The notes: a model not told the origin generated them from the sequence alone. Shown: positions 52,121-61,954, counted from the first letter of the stretch. The stretch is DNA of 64,000 bases from CAZQQN01 sp964595485 (GCA_964595485.1 CAZQQN010000007.1:1-64000); one strand, 5' to 3'. Numbers and translations: made by a program.

Positions 52121-54124
52121 CTACTTTTCCAAAATGGTAAAATTGACCCTGCGATTTTTCTGCCTGCCTTCTTCGGTTTTATTGGTTGCTAGAGGCTTGG
52201 ATTCTCCGAAGCCTTCGCTCTGTATTCTTTTTTCATGAATACCTTTTTCCTTAACCAAGTATTGCTTAACTGACGATGCGCGGTTCTTTGATAGTTTTTG
52301 GTTGTATTGTTGTGTACCGATACTGTCCGTATGTCCTGCGACTTTTATTCTCATTTTTGAATTATCCTTCATAAGGTTAGCTACACGGTCTAATTCTGGA
52401 TAGGAAGTTGGTTTAAGGGTTGCTTTATTAAATTCAAAGAAAATATTGTCCAATCGGATGGTTTGACCAACTTCAAGCGGTATCATCCGTATGTTTTGTT
52501 TCACTTTTTGGAATGTATCAATATCCCCGGTTTTAATCGTTTCCGCTTTAGCAATATAATCCTCAGACTGAGCAAACAATCCTGCTTTTTGTCCTTTTGG
52601 TACAATGGATTTAAAAGACCCTTTTTCTGGTGCTGTATAATTTTCAGTTAAACGCTTATTCAAGTTGAGATCCTCGTTGACCACCTTTGCTTCAACGGGT
52701 TCTCCGGTCTTATCATTAATTACTTGCCCCTCTACAAGCATAATAGGTTCGGGCTTTAACTTAACAGGCATTTGCGCCTTAAAAATATCTGCCATGTTTT
52801 GGTTTTTTCTGTAAGAAACGTAGTAACTGTATGCTCCGGAGGCGGGCATTGTAAAATAAGCATCCCACTCTTTGCTGTTGATTTGCTTCCCAAGATTGAT
52901 AGGTTCAGTCCATTTGGTCCATGAATTGCCTTTCCGCTTACTCATAAAAATATCGTGGTTACCAAAAGTAGGCAACCCCTTCGTTGAAAAGTACAATGTC
53001 TTATTATCCGAAGCCAGGTAGGGCGTAATCTCATCAGCAGCGGTGTTAATCCTCTGTCCCATATGTTTTGGCGAACCCCATTTATTTTCCCCGGTTTTAT
53101 GGCTAACGTATAAATCTAACCCACCTTCTCCTTCATAACGCTGAAGGGCCATTATCAGTGTCTTTCCATTGTTAGCCATAAAAAAGGAAGATGATTCGTT
53201 TCTATTGTAGTAGTCTTTGATAGACAAGGGCGTTGGCTTGCCCCAACCAAAAGTTCTTCTTTCTGAAATTGCCACACTTTTTTTCTTAGCTGGTTTATCT
53301 GAATAAGCATCTCTGACTAAAATGCGATTATCTCCCGGTAAAACCCCGGTTATAACATTGGACTTACGATTATTTAATGGCTCATTGAGCTGTTTTGGAT
53401 CTGACCATGACCCGTCTTGTAGGCGATTCAAGTACCAAATGGCATCGCCTGCATCTTTTCCACCTTTATTATCAGGATGATTACCCCTTACAAAATAAAG
53501 TCGGTCACCTTCTGGGGTGATGAGAGGGTGAAGTTCATTGTATCGGCTATTAACTGATGCACTTAAGGGCTTAGCTTCGGCCAAGCCAAGTTCATTCTCA
53601 GGTGTATTAACTTTGGGAACATATTCCCCCTCGTTAGGCTTAAGCCCGATGGCATCAATTTGAGGCCATCCATTTCTGTAGGACCCGCTAATTTGTAGTT
53701 CCACGCTTTTAACAGCTTTAATATTGCGAGGGATTGTTATATTAAAAATACGCTTTTCAGAGGTAACAGTATCTTCTTTATTGGTGTATACTTGCTTTTT
53801 CTTTCCTTCATCATCTATTAAAAAGGCCCTGAAAATACAGCCAGGAAAATGGTTCTCAACCACTATAAGTTGCTTTGCCTTCATTTCGTTTTGGTAACCT
53901 ACCTTTAGTACTGCCATGTCATTTCGGGTTTTAGGACCCCATGCCGCTGGGTTACTTCCCCCTTGAGGCATAGCGTCAGGAGGTCCTAATAATTGTTGGC
54001 AGCTATGTTGCTTACCGCTTTTATGCGAGGTGCATTTCAAAACAGTATCTGCCCAAGCTACTTGCCCAGAGGCAGCAACTTCAGTACAAAAACCAAACAA
54101 TAAAACAATTAGGATGGCACGCAT
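52121..54124 (-). CDS. OmpA family protein with N-terminal domain and PD40-type repeats
   Basis: A 667-residue outer-membrane-associated protein. Signal peptide to about 22; residues about 25-180 form a sugar-binding-like domain (AVLKVGYQNEMKAKQL, GSYRNGWPQIDAIGL); then several PD40/WD40-like blades (HPLITPEGDRLYFVRG, SSSFFMANNGKTLIMAL, ITPYLASDNKTLYFSTKG); a carboxypeptidase-like segment (EGQVINDKTGEPVEAK); and a C-terminal OmpA domain (IFFEFNKATLKPTSYPELD, VAGHTDSIGTQQYN, LSKNRASSVKQYL). The layout is common in Bacteroidota and includes relatives of the T9SS/gliding-associated PorE, but no other T9SS component genes are here. Confidence 0.88.
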   Translation of the reverse strand: MRAILIVLLFGFCTEVAASGQVAWADTVLKCTSHKSGKQHSCQQLLGPPDAMPQGGSNPAAWGPKTRNDMAVLKVGYQNEMKAKQLIVVENHFPGCIFRAFLIDDEGKKKQVYTNKEDTVTSEKRIFNITIPRNIKAVKSVELQISGSYRNGWPQIDAIGLKPNEGEYVPKVNTPENELGLAEAKPLSASVNSRYNELHPLITPEGDRLYFVRGNHPDNKGGKDAGDAIWYLNRLQDGSWSDPKQLNEPLNNRKSNVITGVLPGDNRILVRDAYSDKPAKKKSVAISERRTFGWGKPTPLSIKDYYNRNESSSFFMANNGKTLIMALQRYEGEGGLDLYVSHKTGENKWGSPKHMGQRINTAADEITPYLASDNKTLYFSTKGLPTFGNHDIFMSKRKGNSWTKWTEPINLGKQINSKEWDAYFTMPASGAYSYYVSYRKNQNMADIFKAQMPVKLKPEPIMLVEGQVINDKTGEPVEAKVVNEDLNLNKRLTENYTAPEKGSFKSIVPKGQKAGLFAQSEDYIAKAETIKTGDIDTFQKVKQNIRMIPLEVGQTIRLDNIFFEFNKATLKPTSYPELDRVANLMKDNSKMRIKVAGHTDSIGTQQYNQKLSKNRASSVKQYLVKEKGIHEKRIQSEGFGESKPLATNKTEEGRQKNRRVNFTILEK

Positions 54125-54216
54125 ATTACCACAAAACTAATGAAAATAGCAATCGTGAATAAGTGGATTAAAGGATTATAGTTTTGTAGATAGGTAAATC
54201 AGCTTTATTTGCTTCG

Positions 54217-54825
54217 TTAGGAACCAATTTCATGGTCACCGTGATACTCAGCAATACCATGTTGCCAGAGGGTGACAAGAACTTTGATGCCTTTAATAGT
54301 GCCGTATGTTAAGCCTAAACCTGCGGCAATAGTGAAATAGCCTGCTACCATCGATCCATTGAAATCTTTGAGAAAGAGGAATCTAACCCCAACACCTAGT
54401 AACAAGAAACCTGCAATAAAAAGGGAAACCAAAATACCCAAGCTGATTACCTGCTTTAAGTGAAATTGGACATACTCACCTTTAGAAAAAGAATTCAGCT
54501 CTCTACTTTGATCATGGTAGGCCTCCTTCGGTCTTTGGCGGTAAGGATTGGATTGCTTGCGCCTTTGAAATTGGCTTTCTTTTAAAGGCTGTTCGCGGCG
54601 GGAAAGTAAATAATCATAAATACTTCGTTTATAGGGATCAGAAAGGATTTCATAAGCCGATTTGATATTATTAAAGATATTTTCTGCTTTAGGATCATCG
54701 TTTACATCAGGGTGGTATTTTTTAGCGAGTTCGCGGTAAGCCTTTTTAACCTCGCTTTTATCCGCTTTTCGGTCAATCCCTAACAGATCGTAAAAATTAA
54801 CATTTACGTGTAACGCTTTTTCCAT
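54217..54825 (-). CDS. DnaJ-domain membrane protein
   Basis: A 202-residue protein with an N-terminal J domain (FYDLLGIDRKADKSEVKKAY, YRELAKKYHPDVN with the HPD at 38-40) followed by a basic linker and two likely membrane helices (VISLGILVSLFIAGFLLLGV and VAGYFTIAAGLGLTYGTI). It would stimulate an Hsp70 at the inner membrane. The gene is 12 nt downstream of another membrane protein gene in the same direction, so the two are likely cotranscribed. Confidence 0.87.
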   Translation of the reverse strand: MEKALHVNVNFYDLLGIDRKADKSEVKKAYRELAKKYHPDVNDDPKAENIFNNIKSAYEILSDPYKRSIYDYLLSRREQPLKESQFQRRKQSNPYRQRPKEAYHDQSRELNSFSKGEYVQFHLKQVISLGILVSLFIAGFLLLGVGVRFLFLKDFNGSMVAGYFTIAAGLGLTYGTIKGIKVLVTLWQHGIAEYHGDHEIGS

Positions 54826-54837
54826 TTTGCGCCTTGT

Positions 54838-55410
54838 TTACTCGTACGAAAGGTCAGCTTGTTTGTATATCCGGTACCCGAATAGCCCCTTTGAAAAGGT
54901 GAATTTTACGGTTTTAGCTTTTTGAAACTGACCCTTTTCCCATTGGCTAAAATTTAAAAAGTATTTGAACTTATTGATATTAGGATCTGCAAATTGAACC
55001 TCTTTTGCATGGACTTGCCCGCCTAATTTAGGGTTACCATTAAAAGATTCAATGGGTATTTTCTTTTCATATGAGGGACCTTGAAAAGCAAAATTCAGTG
55101 CTAAAAAAAGGCCTGCTAACAAGGCAGCAACACCAAAGAAATTGTAAAAAGCCATGACCTTAAGCATTTTAGGTTTTCTGGGTTTAGTTAAAAAATAATG
55201 AATAAGAGTGGCAATCGCACCAAAAAACAGAAAATAATGAAATATAGCATCAATGGTTATGAGGGTTTTGAAGAGGAAGAACACCACTAGTGCAAAACCT
55301 GAAAACCAGCTAAAAGCCACCCAGTTAGCAGGGTAACGAAAAAATTTCATTTCTTCTGACTCTTTAGAACGGCTGTAGGTAAAGGTTTTGTTAAAAAATT
55401 GCCTTCTCAT
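54838..55410 (-). CDS. Membrane protein, unknown function
   Basis: A 190-residue protein with three or four helices (VAFSWFSGFALVVFFLF, IFHYFLFFGAIATLIHYFL, FFGVAALLAGLFLALNFAF) and an extramembrane C-terminal domain of about 75 residues (GNPKLGGQVHAKEVQFADPN). I do not recognise the family. It is upstream of the DnaJ-domain gene and probably cotranscribed, so it may be a partner of that chaperone. Confidence 0.7.
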   Translation of the reverse strand: MRRQFFNKTFTYSRSKESEEMKFFRYPANWVAFSWFSGFALVVFFLFKTLITIDAIFHYFLFFGAIATLIHYFLTKPRKPKMLKVMAFYNFFGVAALLAGLFLALNFAFQGPSYEKKIPIESFNGNPKLGGQVHAKEVQFADPNINKFKYFLNFSQWEKGQFQKAKTVKFTFSKGLFGYRIYKQADLSYE

Positions 55411-55554
55411 GACTTGAATATTTAGCCTATCAATACAATAAAAAAAATCGAAATTAGAAGGTTCGGTACATTACCAGCAAAATTAGCAATATCAACAATG
55501 GCTTTTTGCTTACCTTACAATCCTTACCATTATTTTTGCCTAAAGCTATGGACT

Positions 55555-56220
55555 ATGCATACACAACACATACCTGTCAAGCGGAATGCCCGGTATTGTA
55601 CGCTTGGGAATTTAGACGATAGTACGGCTCATGTTTGGTTTGTTTGCCATGGGTATGGTCAACTGGCGCCTTACTTTATCCAAAATTTTAAATGTATTGA
55701 CGATGGTCGGCATTATATAGTTGCCCCTGAAGGCTTATCCCGGTTTTATTTGAAAGGTTTTGAAGGTAGGGTTGGTGCCACATGGATGACCAAAGAAGAA
55801 AGAGAACTGGATATTCAGGATTATGTGGGCTACCTGGATGACCTGTATGATTATATTTTTAATCGTATCTCGAGATCGAAAGTAAACGTTCATTTATTGG
55901 GTTTTTCGCAGGGAGCTGCGACCGTTTCACGTTGGATAGCACTGGGTAACGTTACGCTTGAGTCATGGATACTTTGGGCTGGGCTATTTCCTTATGACCT
56001 GACCTTTGAGGTGAACCGGGAAAAATTGTTGAATGCCCGGACTTTTTTGCTTTATGGCAATCATGATCCATTTCGCGATGAGGATAAAATAAAAGAGCGG
56101 AAGGATTTGGTTGATAAGGAAGGTCTTCAATATGAAACCATTCATTTTGATGGAGCCCATGAGATCCCTGAAAAAACATTATTAAGCTTAATGAAAGGTA
56201 ATAAGGATCTGTTTGGCTGA
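55555..56220 (+). CDS. Serine esterase, phospholipase/carboxylesterase-like
   Basis: A 221-residue cytoplasmic alpha/beta hydrolase from the ATG at 55555 (MHTQHIPVKRNARYCTLG). Motifs: VWFVCHGYGQLAPYF (oxyanion region), LLGFSQGAATVSRW (nucleophile Ser), YGNHDPFRDEDK (Asp) and HFDGAHEIP (His). It resembles the carboxylesterase branch; the substrate is unknown. The frame opens at an ATG at 55498 that would add 19 Tyr/Cys/Pro-containing residues without signal-peptide character, so the shorter start is preferred. Confidence 0.8.
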   Translation: MHTQHIPVKRNARYCTLGNLDDSTAHVWFVCHGYGQLAPYFIQNFKCIDDGRHYIVAPEGLSRFYLKGFEGRVGATWMTKEERELDIQDYVGYLDDLYDYIFNRISRSKVNVHLLGFSQGAATVSRWIALGNVTLESWILWAGLFPYDLTFEVNREKLLNARTFLLYGNHDPFRDEDKIKERKDLVDKEGLQYETIHFDGAHEIPEKTLLSLMKGNKDLFG

Positions 56221-56423
56221 ACTGTGTGGGCTTTCCCTGTAAAGCGTTCAATATTTGAAATAAAGGCCTTAAGTTTGTTTTGAGAATTTCAAATTTTATA
56301 TCGATTGACTATTATGCCAAAGTCATTAGGAATTTGTAAATTGCTTTTTGACTATTCTAATTTTAGATGCAACTTATTTCAAGGAAGTTGCATCAAGATA
56401 AATGATGAGGCTTAGCGCTTTTT

Positions 56424-56978
56424 ATGGTCGACCTGAAAAACCTGGTTCTATATTGCCAGAAAGGTGAGCGGGATTATCAAAAGATTTTGTATGACCGGTT
56501 TTCTCCTAAAATGTTAGGAATATGTATGCGCTATGCTCGTGATCGTTCTGAGGCTGAAGATTTTTTGCAGGAGGGTTTTATCAAGGTTTTCAAAAACATT
56601 AAAAACCTTAGGAATGCACAACAGTTAGAAAGCTGGATAGAACGGATTATTGTAAACACAGCCCTTGAGCACATTCGAAAAAAGAAATCTTCCAAAGGGC
56701 AGGAGGTCGATCTTGACGATAATGTCGATTCAGAGGTGGACGAGCAGGTTACTGACGAACTTAGCCGGGATGAGTTATTAAAATTGATCCAAGAATTACC
56801 TGAAGGGTTCAGAGCTGTATTCAATATGTATGCGATCGAAGGTTTTTCGCATAAAGAAATAGCGCAAAAGTTAGGTATTCAGGAAGGCACCTCTAAGTCG
56901 CAGTTTGCCAGGGCCAGAACCCTTTTGCAACAGAAAGTTGTGGAAATGAATAAGCATAAATTAAAAGATTTATCATGA
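56424..56978 (+). CDS. ECF-type RNA polymerase sigma factor
   Basis: A 184-residue sigma-70-family ECF sigma factor. Region 2 (YDRFSPKMLGICMRYARD, EAEDFLQEGFIKVFKN) and region 4 (LPEGFRAVFNMYAIEGFSHKE, IAQKLGIQEGTSKSQFARAR) are both complete. The stop overlaps the start of the next gene (ATGA), which encodes its likely anti-sigma factor, so the two are translationally coupled. Target promoters and the signal are unknown. Confidence 0.93.
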   Translation: MVDLKNLVLYCQKGERDYQKILYDRFSPKMLGICMRYARDRSEAEDFLQEGFIKVFKNIKNLRNAQQLESWIERIIVNTALEHIRKKKSSKGQEVDLDDNVDSEVDEQVTDELSRDELLKLIQELPEGFRAVFNMYAIEGFSHKEIAQKLGIQEGTSKSQFARARTLLQQKVVEMNKHKLKDLS

Positions 56979-58417
56979 ATTGGGATGAAGAGAATTTAAA
57001 ACAAAAATTTGAAGGATATGAAGTCACCCCCTCCTCACGGGTTTGGGAAAATATTGATAAAGAGTTAAGCAACAAAACCTGGACAAAATGGCCTATATGG
57101 GCACTTTCTTCTTTACTCCTACTATCAAGCCTTGGTGGAGGTTATTTTTATTGGCAAGATTACGCCAGGCATAGCCAGCATCAATTAGCCAATAACGATC
57201 AAACTGTTCAAGAAAGGTCGACCTCTGAACGGACAAGTTCGACCAGCGATGAAGATAATCCTGAAAAACAGAATATCATTTCTAATACAGAAAAAAGTAA
57301 CTGGAATACTCAGCAAAGTAAAGAACCGAAAGATCAAGGATATACTTCAGAAGGGAATAATTCAGGAGGTAAAAATAAGAAAGCTGATGCCAATCAGTCA
57401 CAGGGAGCTGGCAACGTTCCCAAAGATGCTAAGGGAAATAAAGTTAACGCTGGAAATCAAAATACTGAAAATCAAAAAGATAATGGTAAGAGTAGTGGGC
57501 CAGTTGTGAATGAAGAAATGAAAACCAAGCAAAATCCCCAAGCTCAAGAAACAGAGACAGGAAAAAGTGGTGAGGATAAGGGAAGAAATGCATTTGCTAA
57601 TAGTACGAATAATAACTTTCTAAGTTCACTTCCGCTATTAACGGAAGCTAAAGTTCAGGAAGTCTATGTAAATCCTTCAAAAGCCCGTCAATTTGAAACC
57701 CCCAATTCAATTGATTCCCAACTGCGTGAAGAAGGGATAATCGGATCAAATAGTAAATGGGCTTTAGGGGTTGAAGCTGGCCCTTTTCAACAAAACCATC
57801 AATACAGTCTTAAAGAGAGCACCCAAGAAGACCGACTTTCGACCATCAAAAAGTCTGAGTCAGTGGCGTGGGGCTATGGAATTAATATAAACGGATATTG
57901 GACGTTTGCGGATAACTGGCAATTACAATTTGGACTGGGATATGAAAGGCTAAATCAGCAATTTTCACATTCCTACGAGCGAAGTTATGAGAGTAATATT
58001 CCTAATTCCGATGGTGTTGAATTTATAACGGAGAATATCAAATTTGAAAACACAAATCAGTTTGATTTTCTCAGGATGCCTATGGCCATTCGTTACCAAT
58101 TATTGGATTCCCGGCTTTCCTGTTTCATTAGTCCTGGTGTAGAAGTTAATGCATTGACCAACGCAAAGGCCATGGTATTAGGTGTTACAGAAAAGGAGGT
58201 CTTTAATTTGGTAAATGATGATATCAGGCCAATGAAAACCTATACCCTGGATTACACTTTAAATATTTCAGCGCAATATGCTTTGGATGATCACTTTAGT
58301 ATTATGGTAAGGCCTTTTGGGCAAATAGGAAGCGGTTCCATATACTCGGATGACTTTGCCGTAGAAAAGCAGGCTTATCAATTTGGTGTTAATGCAGGCC
58401 TAATATACGGTTTTTAA
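56975..58417 (+). CDS. Dual-membrane anti-sigma-like protein with outer-membrane barrel
   Basis: A 480-residue protein with an unusual layout: a short cytoplasmic part (1-38, NWDEENLKQKFEGYEVTPSS, suited to bind the sigma factor), one membrane helix (about 40-60), a long Asn/Lys/Glu/Gln/Ser-rich stretch (about 65-225) that could cross the periplasm, and from about 255 a C-terminal beta-barrel (GVEAGPFQQNHQYSLKE, WQLQFGLGYERLNQQF, LDYTLNISAQYALDD, YQFGVNAGLIYGF ending in Phe). This matches the dual membrane-spanning anti-sigma factors (Dma) described in Bacteroides. It would let an outer-membrane event control the sigma factor. Confidence 0.8.
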   Translation: MNWDEENLKQKFEGYEVTPSSRVWENIDKELSNKTWTKWPIWALSSLLLLSSLGGGYFYWQDYARHSQHQLANNDQTVQERSTSERTSSTSDEDNPEKQNIISNTEKSNWNTQQSKEPKDQGYTSEGNNSGGKNKKADANQSQGAGNVPKDAKGNKVNAGNQNTENQKDNGKSSGPVVNEEMKTKQNPQAQETETGKSGEDKGRNAFANSTNNNFLSSLPLLTEAKVQEVYVNPSKARQFETPNSIDSQLREEGIIGSNSKWALGVEAGPFQQNHQYSLKESTQEDRLSTIKKSESVAWGYGININGYWTFADNWQLQFGLGYERLNQQFSHSYERSYESNIPNSDGVEFITENIKFENTNQFDFLRMPMAIRYQLLDSRLSCFISPGVEVNALTNAKAMVLGVTEKEVFNLVNDDIRPMKTYTLDYTLNISAQYALDDHFSIMVRPFGQIGSGSIYSDDFAVEKQAYQFGVNAGLIYGF

Positions 58418-58511
58418 AAGCCATGCAACCTTTTAAAAATTAAATGCATCTGTGGTTATAGAAAATTGGTGCTAAGCCAAAGGCTAAAAAGTGTTCATTT
58501 TTTATAAAAAA

Positions 58512-58646
58512 AAATCTCCCGGTTTAGAAGAAAATTTCAACCGGGAGATTTAGAATAATCATTTTTGAATAAATGATTGAAGTTTCCCTTTAACTACCTG
58601 TTTTGAAGGCACAAGGTTTAGTTTCATAGACCTTGTGCCTTTTTTT
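58512..58646 (+). ncRNA. Candidate structured RNA or 3' UTR with three stem-loops
   Basis: In the 348-nt gap 58418-58765, three hairpins follow each other: 13-bp perfect stem AAATCTCCCGGTT / AACCGGGAGATTT (58512-58551), AATCATTT / AAATGATT (58557-58578), and the terminator stem (58606-58641) with a T-run. They could be the 3' end of the anti-sigma mRNA or a separate small RNA. The first hairpin is also preceded by a run of A, so it could end a minus-strand transcript. Confidence 0.35.
58606..58646 (+). terminator. Strong intrinsic terminator
   Basis: 12-bp perfect stem AAGGCACAAGGT / ACCTTGTGCCTT with a 12-nt loop and seven T. It ends the sigma/anti-sigma transcript or the candidate RNA before the helicase gene. 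Confidence 0.9.
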
Positions 58647-58765
58647 GTGCCACCCAAATGTAATTTTTTGTAACTACGATGTCAATTTTTTCAGAAAATT
58701 GTCATAAGGCACTCTTCATTCGGTTAATCAAATTCTTTTAAATTAGCCGCATAAAAAAAAATGGT

Positions 58766-61700
58766 TTGGCTGCATTAAAAGTTTTTAAGTCTTCAGCTGG
58801 CTCGGGTAAAACATTCAAGCTTGTTCAATCTTACCTCCAATTAGTCCTTGAGCAACCAACTTCATACAAGCAAATTCTGGCTATCACCTTTACAAATAAA
58901 GCTAGTTGGGAGATGAAAGAGCGTATCCTTATAATGCTTAAATCCCTTGCGAAAGGTGAACAATCAACTATGCGGAGCATCTTGGAAAATTATTTCCGAT
59001 CTCAAGGTTGGGAGGTTAACATCACAGATCAGGCTAAGAAAGTTTTAACTTATATCCTCCACGATTATTCCAGGTTTTCGGTATCTACAATTGATAGTTT
59101 TTTTAACCAAGTAGTGAGAGCATTTTCGAGAGAGCTTGGGTTATCTGTAAATTTTGAGGTTGAAATAGATCAGCAAAGTGTTTTAAAAGAAATCACAGAT
59201 AACCTGATGCTGGAAATTGGAAAAGATGATCAGCTTACCAAGTGGCTAAAGGAATTTGCCTTTGATAAAATGGAGGATGACAGGGATTGGAATATCCAAA
59301 GGGATATAGAGAACCTTGGTAGTGAGTTATTTAATGAGCAGTTTCAACAAATTAGAGATAAAATTTACCGTGACCGGGAAGATGTGCGCTCCTATTTAAG
59401 CGACTTCATTCAGCACATTAATCAAATCGCTTTTCAATACAGAAATACCTTAAAATCCTATGCTAAAGAAGTTTTAGCATTTACGGAATCATACGGGTTA
59501 GAGCCATCAGATTTTGCTAATAAGCATAAGTCCTTGATAGTTAATTTCGATAACTTATTAAGCCAGGATGACTTAGAACAAGCGAATAAATTCTTAAATA
59601 AATTTAAAAAATTAACGGATTCATCCAAGCTTGCGTCAAAGCAGTCAGAGAAAAGGCAATTAATTAACCAATGTGCCAGGGATGGCTTATTTGAACTTCT
59701 TGGAGATATTGCTGATTTCATTGAAAAAGAGCACCCGAGGTATCTTTCTGTTAAAGCTATTAAATCTCATGTTTATTCTTTTGGAATACTGGCTGATCTG
59801 GAAAAGCATTTAAAAGCTTATCGTCAGGAAAATGAACTGCTTTTAATCCCTGACTTGAATAATTTACTCAAGCATATCACTGCTAAAACAGATTCCCCGT
59901 TTATTTATGAGAAAGTTGGCCACAGATTCTCTCATTTTTTACTCGATGAATTTCAGGATACTTCAAATTTTCAGTGGGATAATCTACGTCCTTTACTTAT
60001 CAATGCCTTATCAGATCAGAAAGAAAATTTAATCGTTGGAGATGTAAAACAATCCATTTATCGCTGGCGCGGAGGCAATCCTGATATGTTAGTCAACCGG
60101 ATTTATGATGACCTTGCCTCATTCAGGGAATTATTAGAAGAAAATAATTTAACAGTTAATTACAGGAGTTTTGGGCATGTGGTTAATTTTAACAATGCCT
60201 TTTTCCGAGAAGTGCCCGAAGTCATTAAGGAAGATGAAGTGTTGAAAAATCCCGAATTTTTGGAAAAAGCCTACCAGGGAGTAGAACAGGAATTCCTTTC
60301 GAATAATGCTGATCAGGGCTATGTCCACGTTCATTTTGTAGGTAAAAGGGAAGAAAAAGATTTTACAGCAGTTGTAAAGAAATACCTCATTGAATCTTTG
60401 AATGGTTTTTTTGAAAGGGGGTATGATTACAGAGATGTGGCAATTTTAGTAAGAACTAAAGCCCAGGCAAAACTCATAGCCCAGTATTTATCATCAGAAG
60501 AAAACCAGCTACCGGTTATTTCATCCGATAGTTTAATGGTAAGCTATTCCACCAAAGTCCAATTACTTGTACATTTATTTTACTATTTAAATGATCCCGC
60601 AAGTCAACTTGTCAAAACCTATTTATTAAATGACTATCAGCGTTATATACAAAAGGCCAGTGTTGTTAACAATCAATTATTTAAAGGTTGGCAGGAGGAA
60701 GGATATCTAACCAGTATTTTGCCACGGGACTTGTTCACAGAATGGGATCATCTAAAAAAACTACCCCTTTATGAATTGGGGGAAAGCTTAATCCGGATTT
60801 TTGGTCTAAATGATAATAATGATGCTTATTTACAGCGCTTTTTGGATCTGCTCCTTGATTTTACAGGCCGTTCGCATTCAGATCTGAATCATTTTTTAGA
60901 ATGGTGGGAGGACCAAGGTAAGAAAGAGTCAGTGCAGGTACCTTCGGGGGAGAATGCTATTAGGCTTGAAACCATCCATAAAGCTAAAGGGCTTGAGTTT
61001 CCCGTGGTATTATTACCTTTTACTGATTGGTCACTTGGTGGACGCAGTGGTAATTTGATATGGGTTGAACCCGCAGAAGAGCCATTTAATCAATTCCCTT
61101 ACCTACCGGTCACCTATAATTCGGATCTGAATAAAACGATCTTCAACGATACTTACCAGGAGGAACTAATGCTTTCCTACCTTGATAATATCAACCTTTT
61201 ATATGTGAGCTTCACCCGTGCGATAGAAGAATTGTATGTTTTTGCCCCAGACCCAAGGGACAATAATGGCAATGTGAAGAAGAATAAAGTGAATGGCCTT
61301 ATGTATGAAGTTTTAATGCGGGATAATGGTGGATTTTTGAGGACTTTTCAGGATAAACCTGATATTAAGTTTCAGGTCGGCTCTCAAAACAACGTTAAAG
61401 AGAGCAAAGCAGTTAGTTTACAGGTTGATACAATGTGGAATCTACCATCCAATCCATGGCGTAGCAAATTAAACTTTCGCTCCAAAAGCAATAATTTGCT
61501 AAATCTTTCTGAGGAGGAAGTGCCTGATAATTTGAATAGAGGATTGCTAATACACAGTGTTTTAGCGGAAATTAATGGAATAGATGATTTGGATGATTCA
61601 ATTAACCAATATTACCATGAGGGCCTTGTTGGTTATAATGAATTAGCAACGCTTAAATATGACTTAAAGGAAATTTTAAACCTTCCGGAGGTTAAAGAAT

Positions 61701-61954
61701 GGTTTGACGGTACTTGGCATACGTTTAATGAACGGGAAATTTTACTACCAGATGGTACCGTTTACAGGCCTGACCGCGTTATAACTTTTGGTAAAAAAGC
61801 AAAGGTGATAGATTATAAAACAGGTAAACCGGATAATAAGGATGAAAATCAAATCAAGCGCTACGGGAAATCTCTACTGGATATGGGTTACGAGACTATA
61901 GAACAGTTTTTACTCTATATTGATAGTAAAAGTGTTTACCAGGTTGAAACGTAG
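58766..61954 (+). CDS. AddA/RecB-like UvrD-type helicase-nuclease
   Basis: A 1,062-residue superfamily 1 helicase with a C-terminal nuclease, which processes double-strand breaks for recombination. Walker A SSAGSGKT (9-16), motif Ia ITFTNKASWEMKERI, motif II LLDEFQDTSNFQW (about 392-405), motif III VGDVKQSIYRWRGG (about 424), motif V ETIHKAKGLEFPVV (about 735), motif VI LLYVSFTRAIEEL (about 810) and the RecB-type nuclease VIDYKTGKPDN (about 1014). The start is TTG at 58766; an ATG lies 5 nt upstream out of frame. The AddB partner that usually lies beside such genes is not adjacent here. Confidence 0.9.
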   Translation: MAALKVFKSSAGSGKTFKLVQSYLQLVLEQPTSYKQILAITFTNKASWEMKERILIMLKSLAKGEQSTMRSILENYFRSQGWEVNITDQAKKVLTYILHDYSRFSVSTIDSFFNQVVRAFSRELGLSVNFEVEIDQQSVLKEITDNLMLEIGKDDQLTKWLKEFAFDKMEDDRDWNIQRDIENLGSELFNEQFQQIRDKIYRDREDVRSYLSDFIQHINQIAFQYRNTLKSYAKEVLAFTESYGLEPSDFANKHKSLIVNFDNLLSQDDLEQANKFLNKFKKLTDSSKLASKQSEKRQLINQCARDGLFELLGDIADFIEKEHPRYLSVKAIKSHVYSFGILADLEKHLKAYRQENELLLIPDLNNLLKHITAKTDSPFIYEKVGHRFSHFLLDEFQDTSNFQWDNLRPLLINALSDQKENLIVGDVKQSIYRWRGGNPDMLVNRIYDDLASFRELLEENNLTVNYRSFGHVVNFNNAFFREVPEVIKEDEVLKNPEFLEKAYQGVEQEFLSNNADQGYVHVHFVGKREEKDFTAVVKKYLIESLNGFFERGYDYRDVAILVRTKAQAKLIAQYLSSEENQLPVISSDSLMVSYSTKVQLLVHLFYYLNDPASQLVKTYLLNDYQRYIQKASVVNNQLFKGWQEEGYLTSILPRDLFTEWDHLKKLPLYELGESLIRIFGLNDNNDAYLQRFLDLLLDFTGRSHSDLNHFLEWWEDQGKKESVQVPSGENAIRLETIHKAKGLEFPVVLLPFTDWSLGGRSGNLIWVEPAEEPFNQFPYLPVTYNSDLNKTIFNDTYQEELMLSYLDNINLLYVSFTRAIEELYVFAPDPRDNNGNVKKNKVNGLMYEVLMRDNGGFLRTFQDKPDIKFQVGSQNNVKESKAVSLQVDTMWNLPSNPWRSKLNFRSKSNNLLNLSEEEVPDNLNRGLLIHSVLAEINGIDDLDDSINQYYHEGLVGYNELATLKYDLKEILNLPEVKEWFDGTWHTFNEREILLPDGTVYRPDRVITFGKKAKVIDYKTGKPDNKDENQIKRYGKSLLDMGYETIEQFLLYIDSKSVYQVET

